Below are positions 50,180 through 57,491 of a DNA stretch of 64,000 nt, piece after piece (position 1 is the first letter of the stretch; every line of letters starts with the position of its first letter). The DNA is taken from positions 124,001 to 188,000 of the forward strand of contig JAHDIH010000002.1 of assembly GCA_020630875.1 (NCBI GenBank), read 5' to 3'. The position numbers were made by a program, and so were the translations under genes. The notes under the pieces were generated by a model. That model searched no databases and was not told where the DNA came from. It saw only the letters and a program-made list of their open reading frames with translations. This DNA is from Deltaproteobacteria bacterium. GTDB lineage: Bacteria > Myxococcota_A > Polyangia > Haliangiales > Haliangiaceae.

Positions 50180-51535
50180 TTATTCGTTGGCAGCAAGCCA
50201 GGCGACCTTTGCGATTAGTTCAACTTGCTTGGCGAGGTCGTGTTTGTCGACTTTATCAAGCGTATCGGCGGCAGTATGATGAAGATCGAAATAGTGTTTG
50301 GTGTCGAGCCAGACGCCAACCGCTGGTATCTTTTTCTTGGTTAGCGGGATTAAGTCGGCACCAGCAAACCCTTTGTCCACCCGATTCATGGAACCAAGGT
50401 ACCTCGACCATTGCCGCACTCTGTTACCCAAAGTTTCGTCGCCTTGGTAGCGTAGTCCCCTCGGAGTAAACGAGCCCGTGTCTGACTCCAGTGCGAGAAC
50501 GTGAACGTCATCTTGGTGAGCCTTGGCGTACGCTTTTCCTCCTTCTAGGCCATTTTCTTCATTGGTAAAGTGAACCATTCGTATGGTCCGTTTGGGGGTA
50601 ACACCCAAATCTTTAATGATGGAAAGCGCTTGCATTACAGCGACGCATCCGCCGCCATCATCGTGGGCGCCCTGACCAACGTCCCATGAATCGATGTGAG
50701 CGCTAATGACAACCACTTCCTTGGGAAGTTCAGCACCCATTATTTCGGCCACAACGTTACTGGATTGTGACTTTCCTTCTCCAGAGTACGCACCCGACAA
50801 AAGCAGTTTTGCTTTGACAATCTTTCCTTGTCTGGAAGCTCGGGAAATTAACTCGCTGTCCTCTGTAGAAATTGCGGCAGCGGGAATCTTAGGCGATGCG
50901 TCATCGTAGTCTAGCATTCCTGTATGCGGAGTTCTCATGCTGCGAGTTGTTAGAGATCTAAGGAGCATTGCGCTAGCACCTGCGTTTGATGCTTTATTGG
51001 GCCCGTCCATTCGGTAATGAGACACGGCACCGTAGTTTCCGCTTCCATCTTCATGAGACGGCATAGGAACGTCAAAAAGCACCGCCTTGCCTTTGACATC
51101 AAGCTTTCCTAAATCTTCGTAGCTGTTAGCAACCACAATTTCGAACTCTTCCACGTTCTTGGTGGCAACAGTTCCACCAAGACCTATGAGTGGAATGGTC
51201 CTCCATGTCGTTCCACCATCCAGGGAAATTTCTAAGCTCTCTTGACCGCGAACCCAATTGGGAACCATGACAGGTTCGAGTGTGGCTGAAAGACCCCTCT
51301 TGTCTAACGTGGCTTTCGACCAAGCTATCGCAGACTCAAGCATGGCGGAACCAGACAGTCTGTGTGGGTAGGTATCTACGAGGTCGGCCAATAGCTGGTA
51401 GGTGTCGTTTGTACGACTTTTTGCCTCGGATTCGATTTTTAGTAAGTGCGGCTTGCTCAACTGAGAAGTCGTTTGGGTTGAAAGCTTTGGAGTGCCGCAG
51501 CTGAGAAGCAACAATACTAGAATGATTTCTCGCAT
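50180..51535 (-). CDS. M28 family zinc aminopeptidase/carboxypeptidase lipoprotein
   Basis: A 451-aa lipoprotein (LVLLLLSC; Cys13). A PA-like insert lies in the N-terminal half, and the M28 core gives the two-zinc ligand set in order: AHIDSW (His), GAHDDGGG (bridging Asp), NEENGLEGG (catalytic and metal Glu), ALESDTGSF (Asp), and HHTAADT (His). The PA insert and overall order resemble plasma glutamate carboxypeptidase. It probably trims peptides in the periplasm or at the surface. It follows the acyltransferase gene by 36 bases and may belong to the riboswitch operon, though this is uncertain. Confidence 0.93.
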   Translation of the reverse strand: MREIILVLLLLSCGTPKLSTQTTSQLSKPHLLKIESEAKSRTNDTYQLLADLVDTYPHRLSGSAMLESAIAWSKATLDKRGLSATLEPVMVPNWVRGQESLEISLDGGTTWRTIPLIGLGGTVATKNVEEFEIVVANSYEDLGKLDVKGKAVLFDVPMPSHEDGSGNYGAVSHYRMDGPNKASNAGASAMLLRSLTTRSMRTPHTGMLDYDDASPKIPAAAISTEDSELISRASRQGKIVKAKLLLSGAYSGEGKSQSSNVVAEIMGAELPKEVVVISAHIDSWDVGQGAHDDGGGCVAVMQALSIIKDLGVTPKRTIRMVHFTNEENGLEGGKAYAKAHQDDVHVLALESDTGSFTPRGLRYQGDETLGNRVRQWSRYLGSMNRVDKGFAGADLIPLTKKKIPAVGVWLDTKHYFDLHHTAADTLDKVDKHDLAKQVELIAKVAWLAANE

Positions 51536-51571
51536 AGCCTCGTAAGTAATGCAGTATTAGCTAGCAAGCAA

Positions 51572-52105
51572 CTACAAAACGATGGGATTCGTTCTGCCGC
51601 AACTTTCGCATGCGTCGACTTTGATTTTAGCTCCGCATCGGCAGCGATAACCGTTAAGTTTGGCGGGAACGCCTACCACTTCAGCATGAGCCGGAACGTC
51701 ATTGGTGACAACGCTACCGGCTCCGATCAGCGCGTAATCACCTATGGAAACCCCGCAACGGATCGTGGCGTTAGCGCCTATCGACACTCCGTTGCCAATG
51801 GTGGTGGACTCAAACTCCGCCGATCGGTCAACTTCGGCGCGTGGGTTTCTTACGTTGGTGAACACCGCACTAGGTCCAATGAATACGTTGTCGCCTATAG
51901 TTACTCCGTCAAAGACAGAAACATGGTTTTGGATCTTACAGTTGTTCCCGATGGTTGCATTGCCAATGTAACAACCTTGTCCAATTGACGTGTTACTTCC
52001 AACGGTGGCTTTAGCTCGTACGTGAACAAAGTGCCAAATCTTGCACCCAGAACCAATAGTAGCGCCATCATCGATGACGCTACTTTCATGGCAGAAGAAT
52101 TCCAC
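51572..52105 (-). CDS. hexapeptide-repeat acyltransferase with C-terminal zinc-ribbon-like Cys cluster
   Basis: A 177-aa left-handed beta-helix acyltransferase resembling WbpD/WlbB N-acetyltransferases of nucleotide-sugar pathways ([60 protein letters not shown]). The catalytic His is probably in [14 protein letters not shown]. The tail has [17 protein letters not shown], a likely metal site, also seen in some relatives. It starts at GTG 52105 overlapping the upstream stop (TAGTG), so it is the third gene of the cobalamin-riboswitch operon rather than of a sugar cluster, which is odd. Confidence 0.85.
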   Translation of the reverse strand: MEFFCHESSVIDDGATIGSGCKIWHFVHVRAKATVGSNTSIGQGCYIGNATIGNNCKIQNHVSVFDGVTIGDNVFIGPSAVFTNVRNPRAEVDRSAEFESTTIGNGVSIGANATIRCGVSIGDYALIGAGSVVTNDVPAHAEVVGVPAKLNGYRCRCGAKIKVDACESCGRTNPIVL

Positions 52106-53193
52106 TAGTCGCAGATAATGCTTGCGGGGGGAAGTCCCACGTTAACAAGACTTTTGTTTTCTTGAGGTCCATCGGCATTGTAGAAGTGAACGCCATCGTT
52201 GATGCGGTCGGCAACAAGGATGTTGCCATTGGTGCAAGCTGCTGTGGCATAAGGGCGATGTCCCTCGGCTGATAGCGGAGCTGACAACGTCTTATCGGTG
52301 CGGTTAATAGTATGGAGAGCCGTTACGGTTTCCATTGCGTCGGCATCCCAAGCGGCAACGACCACCCAGAAGTCGTTTCCTGCGAGTGTGGTATGCGCCG
52401 GGTACCCACCACCGAGAATAGAGTTTTCATAGATGCATTCAGAAGTAATATTAGGTCCAGAAACGGATACTTCTTGCATGCAACCACCAGTAGAAAAATC
52501 TGTAGTATTGACCATTAGCTTGCCGTCTCCGGATACTTCGATGAGTCCAAAAGGATTCGCTGTGGAAATGGTATGAGTGTTCACGACCGTATCCGTCAAC
52601 GTATCAATTGCAGCGACTACGCCATTTTGCCTAGGCGTCCAGAAGTTTTCACGGTCGAGGATTCCGCAAGTAACGTAAACGTGAGTTCCTACAGCAACAA
52701 TAGAGTTGCAGTCTGGTTGCCCATCTTCGTCTAGGTCGGCGATGCTTATCTTTTTCGCCACGTCTTTTGTAGTGAGATTGTATTTTACTACGTCTCCACC
52801 GTCTAAAGAGACGACGTAGATGTGGTCGCCGATTACTGTGAGGTCTTGGGGATTGGGGGCATCATCAAGTGTAGAGATTTGAGCAATAGCGTCAGCTTCC
52901 CGAAACATGATGTTAGAGTCAGCGCTGCGGTTGATTACATAAACTTCTCCCCCAATGTCGCGGAGGATGGAGTCGCTACCGAGTGGCCAATCACTTAGCT
53001 GGTCGGAATTGACAAACTCGTCATCGTCAAAGTTCAGCGAAGTTAGGACACCAGGGCTGTCGTAGGTTGTTCCGACCACGTAACCGAAAGAGCGTTGTGG
53101 TGTCACTTCACCTGCGTCTACGTCGCTGATAATGTCAGTTGATCCGTTGTCGCCGCATGCGGCAAGTAGGAGAATAAGAGGTAATAGTTTCAT
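52105..53193 (-). CDS. beta-propeller lipoprotein in the cobalamin operon (BtuG-like candidate)
   Basis: From ATG 53193 a 362-aa lipoprotein (LLLAAC; Cys13). The body is a run of short beta-rich units of about 45 residues ([47 protein letters not shown]) as in seven-bladed YVTN/WD-type propellers. The ATG overlaps the btuB stop (ATGA), so it is translated with the receptor behind a cobalamin riboswitch. In Bacteroides, BtuG is a surface beta-propeller lipoprotein that binds B12 and hands it to BtuB; this gene may play the same role in a different phylum. Similarity is in architecture and context only. Confidence 0.8.
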   Translation of the reverse strand: MKLLPLILLLAACGDNGSTDIISDVDAGEVTPQRSFGYVVGTTYDSPGVLTSLNFDDDEFVNSDQLSDWPLGSDSILRDIGGEVYVINRSADSNIMFREADAIAQISTLDDAPNPQDLTVIGDHIYVVSLDGGDVVKYNLTTKDVAKKISIADLDEDGQPDCNSIVAVGTHVYVTCGILDRENFWTPRQNGVVAAIDTLTDTVVNTHTISTANPFGLIEVSGDGKLMVNTTDFSTGGCMQEVSVSGPNITSECIYENSILGGGYPAHTTLAGNDFWVVVAAWDADAMETVTALHTINRTDKTLSAPLSAEGHRPYATAACTNGNILVADRINDGVHFYNADGPQENKSLVNVGLPPASIICD

Positions 53194-55088
53194 GGTTTTT
53201 CTTTCTGGTTGTAGGTTACGGACAGGTAATAAAGACGTCCCGGAATGGGATAGTTCCAAAAGTCATTAAGAGATTGGCTTGTGCCAAAACGGTTGGTACT
53301 CGTCCGCTGGTCTAAAACGTTTTCCACTGTTAACCCGATTGAGTAGTCGGGAACAACGAAAAAACGCAGGCCTACGGACGCGATGGTTCTTGCTGGGTTC
53401 TTGGAGAAATTACCCGAGTCGAGATAGGAACTTGAGCGCAGGTTCATGCTTGCAAAAATCAGGGCGAGCGGCTCTTTCAGATTGGTTCCTGGCGCCCATT
53501 CTAGTAAGGCGTTGGCTGTGATTGTTGGGGTGTGAGGGACTTCCTTTCCCTCGAATGAAGGGGTGGTGTTACTTCGTTTGGTTTTGGTCCATGAAAGGTT
53601 TCCGCTTACTTTCAAGTCCGTCCTTGGTAGTAGATTGCCGCGTCCTTCCACTCCCCAGGTAGCTACCGTGTCGAGATTTTGCGCTCCAGTCGTAATGCCA
53701 TCGGCGGACACGAATGCGATCTTGTTGGACGCTCTGCTGGCGTAAATGGCAACTTCAGAACTAACCACTTTCGATCGCAGCGTGACGCCTAAGTCTGCTG
53801 CGATTCCGGTTTCGGGGGTTAGGTTAGAATTTCCTCGAATGAATCCGCGGTCGCCGAATTGTTCTAGTAGCGTCGGTGCTCGGAAATAGCGGCCCACTTT
53901 AGATTTGATCGTTATTCTCGGGCTGAAGGTCGAGTGATAGGTGGCAGCGCCGACGATTGGCGTGTTCCATTTAGTAGTGGTATTGCGTGTCCTAAGAAAG
54001 CTTCCGCCTGCTTGAATGGCGAAATTGCCAAATTCCGTCTGCATCGAAGTATCAGCAAGAACCTCAGCTTCGATGCGATTGCTGCCTCCCACTTTGTCCC
54101 GCCGTACGTTGCTGATGGAGCCAAAACCGAAGCGTTTGTAGCCCCCCCAGCGCGCTTGATGCCTTGCTCCTACTGAGGTCGTATTGGTGACACTTTTGGT
54201 TCCACTCAATCCTATTTCAATTAGTGGGTTTTCCAGTGTTTCACGCTCTTTCAGAAGGAATAGCGTACTTTCATGCTTGGATGACTGAAGTTGCAGGTCG
54301 GAGAGAATACCCCAACCAGAAAGCCTTGCTCGCTCATGCTGTGCTTGACCAGGGCCAGGAAGGCCTCGTGCTTTACTTACAAAACGCATGCCTCCGGAGA
54401 CAGAATATTCTTTTTTCTGAACGTGCAGTCGTCCCAAAATTGATTCTCTTTTGATGTCACTGTTTTCTCGAAACACCGTTCGATCATCGCTAGTGTTTAA
54501 AACCGTAGCTCGGTTGTCATAGAAACGAAAGTCGCCATCGTTTCTTAACCACGAGCCGGCAAGGCGATAGCGAATCGAACGAGCCGTACCTTGCGTCGAA
54601 AGTTGGTAGTTTTTATGATTGAGTGAGCCGTAGGTAACTTGTGCCGACGAGTGATCTGCTTTCGCGAAAGTATTGAGGTTTACTACTCCGGCCATTTCTT
54701 GACCGCTTCCACCGCTTCTGTTTACCGAGAGCTCTCCCACGCTACTTAGATCAAAAGAATTTACGTCTAGCACCACGCTGGACAATTTGCTTAGCGGGAC
54801 ACCGTCGATATGAAGACCAACGTGGGCTGCGTCGCCTCCGCGAATCCTTACGGCGGCAAAACTGCCGGGGCCACCCAGTTGTCGAATGGAAACGCCAGTT
54901 GCGGCAGCCAATGCTGTAGTCAACTGACCGGAACCTGAGGCAGAAACGTCAGTGCGTACCGTTTCTACAAATCCACTGTCATCGATTACCGCCACGCCCT
55001 CAATCTCTACGACCTCGCTGTTGGGAGAGTCTTGCGCTTGGGCTACGGAGCTCACTCCGATTATGATTGGTAAGTATAGATTGAACAT
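53190..55088 (-). CDS. btuB: TonB-dependent cobalamin receptor
   Basis: A 632-aa outer-membrane receptor from ATG 55088 (GGGGTG upstream; ATG 55106 is an alternative) with a Sec signal ending SSVAQA. The plug domain has TALAAATGVSIRQLGGPGSFAAVRIRGGDAAHVGLHIDGVPL split by the usual motifs, then SGGSGQEMAGVVNL; the rest is a 22-strand barrel ending with the last strand RLYYLSVTY. The substrate is assigned as cobalamin because a cobalamin riboswitch lies immediately upstream. The TonB-box sequence near the mature N-terminus was not clearly identified. It is followed by the coupled propeller lipoprotein. Identity as btuB rests on the riboswitch. Confidence 0.88.
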   Translation of the reverse strand: MFNLYLPIIIGVSSVAQAQDSPNSEVVEIEGVAVIDDSGFVETVRTDVSASGSGQLTTALAAATGVSIRQLGGPGSFAAVRIRGGDAAHVGLHIDGVPLSKLSSVVLDVNSFDLSSVGELSVNRSGGSGQEMAGVVNLNTFAKADHSSAQVTYGSLNHKNYQLSTQGTARSIRYRLAGSWLRNDGDFRFYDNRATVLNTSDDRTVFRENSDIKRESILGRLHVQKKEYSVSGGMRFVSKARGLPGPGQAQHERARLSGWGILSDLQLQSSKHESTLFLLKERETLENPLIEIGLSGTKSVTNTTSVGARHQARWGGYKRFGFGSISNVRRDKVGGSNRIEAEVLADTSMQTEFGNFAIQAGGSFLRTRNTTTKWNTPIVGAATYHSTFSPRITIKSKVGRYFRAPTLLEQFGDRGFIRGNSNLTPETGIAADLGVTLRSKVVSSEVAIYASRASNKIAFVSADGITTGAQNLDTVATWGVEGRGNLLPRTDLKVSGNLSWTKTKRSNTTPSFEGKEVPHTPTITANALLEWAPGTNLKEPLALIFASMNLRSSSYLDSGNFSKNPARTIASVGLRFFVVPDYSIGLTVENVLDQRTSTNRFGTSQSLNDFWNYPIPGRLYYLSVTYNQKEKP

Positions 55089-55114
55089 AATCACCCCACG
55101 TGACATGAATCTGC

Positions 55115-55245
55115 TTGATGCGAAGAGGTATCCTGACTCCGCGGCGTTTTCCTCATCGCCTTCCCGTGAAGTGGCAATGATGAGGTCTTCCTACGTTACA
55201 GTAGCGGGGGCTGCTTCGGGGTTTCACCGAATTCCCATCCTCGTA
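55115..55245 (-). promoter_or_regulatory. cobalamin (AdoCbl) riboswitch
   Basis: On the minus strand the conserved elements occur in the right order: GGTGAAACCCCGAAGCAGCC, CCCGCTACTGTAACG, GAAGACC, GCCACTTCACGGGAAGGCGA and the B12 box AGTCAGGATACC, flanked by a short closing stem (ACGAGG with CCTCTTCG). The B12 box lies about 30 bases from the btuB start region. Binding of adenosylcobalamin should lower expression of the uptake operon; the leader is followed by TCAC-GTGGG-GTGA, a small hairpin covering the ribosome site of ATG 55088, which suggests translational control. Confidence 0.95.
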
Positions 55246-55282
55246 TCAATATGGATTGTTGGCACCTTGTAGACCAGCGGCG

Positions 55283-55295
55283 CTTGCAATGCAAG
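55283..55295. promoter_or_regulatory. 13-bp palindrome in the divergent btuB/papain-like region
   Basis: CTTGCA-A-TGCAAG is a perfect inverted repeat between the divergent riboswitch-btuB transcript and the papain-like gene, about 85 bases upstream of the latter's proposed start. It could be an operator shared by both, or a chance palindrome. Confidence 0.3.
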
Positions 55296-55367
55296 ACAAT
55301 CTGGAGAACGCCTAATATCGGATGGTTACACAAGGCAGCAATACAAGGCTGGGAACGTATAAGTATC

Positions 55368-56387
55368 GTGGAGTTCACGCAAAAGCATCAGGGACGAGAG
55401 ATCGAGCCTGATCTACAGACCGAACTCGAGCGCTCGCCGGTAATTCGATTCGACAACTACTACGACGAGAAAAGGCCGTTAGACGAATACGAGAAAGCTC
55501 TTGAATGGCTCAAGTGGATTCCCGACGATGTATCTCCATGGTCGGGTTGGGAGAATATTGTCGAATGGAGGGAGATAAAAGAAGAGCTTGTAACCCTTCT
55601 AGAAAAAAAGGGGTACTTGGGGGATGCTGGTAGCTATACCTGCGGCCCCACCGCTTCCATGGAACTTCTACTATTGGTTAGTCCCGTTCGATTCGCTCAA
55701 GCATGTTACGCAATTTATACCTCAGGAAGTCTACGAGGTCGTGGACCTCACAAGGTAAAAGGAGCGATCAAAAGAAAAGTAGACAAAGAATTTCGAGACT
55801 ACGATGTGGATTCGCTAGAGATACTGATGATCAAGGGATTGCGTGCCTCAGGGAGTTCTTGGCGGTCTTATGATGGCTCAAATGAAAACGTGTGGGATAA
55901 GCGTCGGGAGAAACGTGAAGAAGAATTCGAAGAAAAACTCGAGGAGAAGGACGCAAGCGAAAAAGTGGTCGACAAACGCACAGACAAGTTTGAAGACAAA
56001 GAAGACGAAAACGAAAAAATTCGCAAGAAGTTAGGTCTTTCCGACTTTCAAACTGGCACGACCTTTCCTTACGAGTTGAAAAAGTGGTGTCAAAAGCTTA
56101 CCGGATGGAACGGGCGAAATCACAAAATTGGGCGCAAGACCGACAAGATGCAAGACTTTATCCGGAAGTGGAATGTGAGATTCAATCCCGAAACGCGCAA
56201 AGCTATTCTACTCACGGCCAAGGGCACTTCCATGCACTACGTAGTCTTAGACTCCAGGTTTGAGATCTCTGAAAACGGTAAAGTTAGCTTTTTTGTAATT
56301 ACGTACGGGCAACGAAAAGAGAAAAACTTCTCTTCCGTAAAAGACTTAGCAGAGTGGACTCGAAATGCTATCGAGTTTAGGAAGTAA
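55368..56387 (+). CDS. papain-like cysteine-protease-fold paralogue A
   Basis: From GTG 55368 a 339-aa protein with no signal peptide. The core motif GSYTCGPTASMELL (Cys92) and KGTSMHYVVLDSR (His290, Asp295) give the order and surroundings of a Cys-His-Asp/Asn papain/C39-type active site. Residues ~170-225 hold a very charged, coiled-coil-like insert (runs of Glu, Lys and Asp) absent from its tandem paralogue B. The family (GSYTCGPTA, SGSLRGRG/TGAFRGKG, LRxSGSxW, TTFPxExxxW, LTGWxxxN, RKAILLT/RQAILLT, SMHYVVLDS) is not one I recognise. The start is chosen because it places the Cys at nearly the same position as in B; an open frame runs further upstream. Confidence 0.7.
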   Translation: MEFTQKHQGREIEPDLQTELERSPVIRFDNYYDEKRPLDEYEKALEWLKWIPDDVSPWSGWENIVEWREIKEELVTLLEKKGYLGDAGSYTCGPTASMELLLLVSPVRFAQACYAIYTSGSLRGRGPHKVKGAIKRKVDKEFRDYDVDSLEILMIKGLRASGSSWRSYDGSNENVWDKRREKREEEFEEKLEEKDASEKVVDKRTDKFEDKEDENEKIRKKLGLSDFQTGTTFPYELKKWCQKLTGWNGRNHKIGRKTDKMQDFIRKWNVRFNPETRKAILLTAKGTSMHYVVLDSRFEISENGKVSFFVITYGQRKEKNFSSVKDLAEWTRNAIEFRK

Positions 56388-56486
56388 TTTACCGCGAGTG
56401 GGGGACCTCTTCTAAGCTTTCTTACGTCCAAACGGTGACGTTCTTGGGCTGTATGGTACCATTAACGAAGGTTGTCTCGGTCTCAA

Positions 56487-57377
56487 ATGCAAAGCTCTCA
56501 GTCCGTGGAACAGTTGTCTTCAACAACAGTTTCTTCTGAAGGCCATGATGTTGGAGCTATGGGAAGTTCGTCCTTTTTCGATGACGAAATGGAGGCTGCA
56601 CCGGAACACGAATGGGAAAAAGCGAGAAGTTGGCTGTCATCCCGAAGCAACACTAGACCTTGGAAGCAATGGCAAAGATCGATGACTTGGGATAAGTTCC
56701 GTCAGGAGTTGGCGCAGCGGCTGCGACCAGGGAAATACGTCGGCGGAGGAGGCAGTTATACTTGCGGGCCGACCGCGATGATTGAAATGTTTCGCATGAT
56801 CGATCCCTTAAGTTTTACAAAGGCTGCCTATAATTTGTACACCACAGGGGCGTTCCGTGGAAAGGGAGAAAGTTTGCTCGCCTCGGCTCCGAGAAAACGA
56901 GTATCAAGGAAGCTGCGAAAAGCCGGTTTTTCCAGGCTTTCGTCATTGATGGTTCACAGTCTGAGAAGTTCTGGTAGTGCGTGGTGGAGACGGCTGGTAT
57001 TGCCATTTGGCTCTGAAAGTAAAGATCTTCTCTTACTCGAAACGGGTTCGACGTTTCCTCCTGAAATGAGGCGCTGGGCAAGAAGATTAACCGGGTGGAA
57101 ATCCAAGAATATTCGAGTCAAACGTAAGAAGAAACGTCTAGAAAAGTTCGTTAAAGATTGGAATGCCAATTATGACCGGGACCAAAGGCAGGCAATTCTC
57201 TTGACCGGTAGTGGTAGCTCGATGCACTACGTCGTTTTAGATTCAAAGATAGAGCCTTACTCTCATACGAGTAAGCTTAGATTTCACTACATATCCTACG
57301 GTCGAAGAGAAACTAAAACCGTGACTATTGAGGATTTTGCGAGCTGGACAAGGAACGTCTTTTTGTTCGAGAAGTGA
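56487..57377 (+). CDS. papain-like cysteine-protease-fold paralogue B
   Basis: From ATG 56487 (TTG 56472 possible) a 296-aa protein with a Ser/Gln-rich N-terminus (about 35 residues), then the same order of motifs as the preceding gene: GGSYTCGPTAMIEMF (Cys93), TGAFRGKGES, LRSSGSAWW, GSTFPPEMRRWARRLTGWKS, RQAILLTGSGSS and SMHYVVLDSKI (His247, Asp252), then ITYGRR-like HYISYGRR and a C-terminal SWTRNVFLFEK. Overall identity to A is moderate, so the duplication is old. Both sit between the riboswitch and the reductase gene, likely as an independent pair. Role unknown; secreted protease, effector or peptidase are possible. Confidence 0.75.
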   Translation: MQSSQSVEQLSSTTVSSEGHDVGAMGSSSFFDDEMEAAPEHEWEKARSWLSSRSNTRPWKQWQRSMTWDKFRQELAQRLRPGKYVGGGGSYTCGPTAMIEMFRMIDPLSFTKAAYNLYTTGAFRGKGESLLASAPRKRVSRKLRKAGFSRLSSLMVHSLRSSGSAWWRRLVLPFGSESKDLLLLETGSTFPPEMRRWARRLTGWKSKNIRVKRKKKRLEKFVKDWNANYDRDQRQAILLTGSGSSMHYVVLDSKIEPYSHTSKLRFHYISYGRRETKTVTIEDFASWTRNVFLFEK

Positions 57378-57440
57378 AGTACGACATATTACCGTACAAA
57401 TTTTGCGATTGATTACAGTTGTTTATGTATAGTACCTGCC

Positions 57441-57451
57441 ATCACCGTGAT
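57441..57451. promoter_or_regulatory. short palindrome upstream of the sulfite/nitrite reductase gene
   Basis: ATCAC-C-GTGAT is a perfect 11-bp inverted repeat about 40 bases before the reductase start and just downstream of a TATAGT -10-like hexamer. It is a candidate operator. Confidence 0.3.
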
Positions 57452-57491
57452 ATAAGCTGGATCAGAATTCATCCCGGTGGTATTACCGGCT

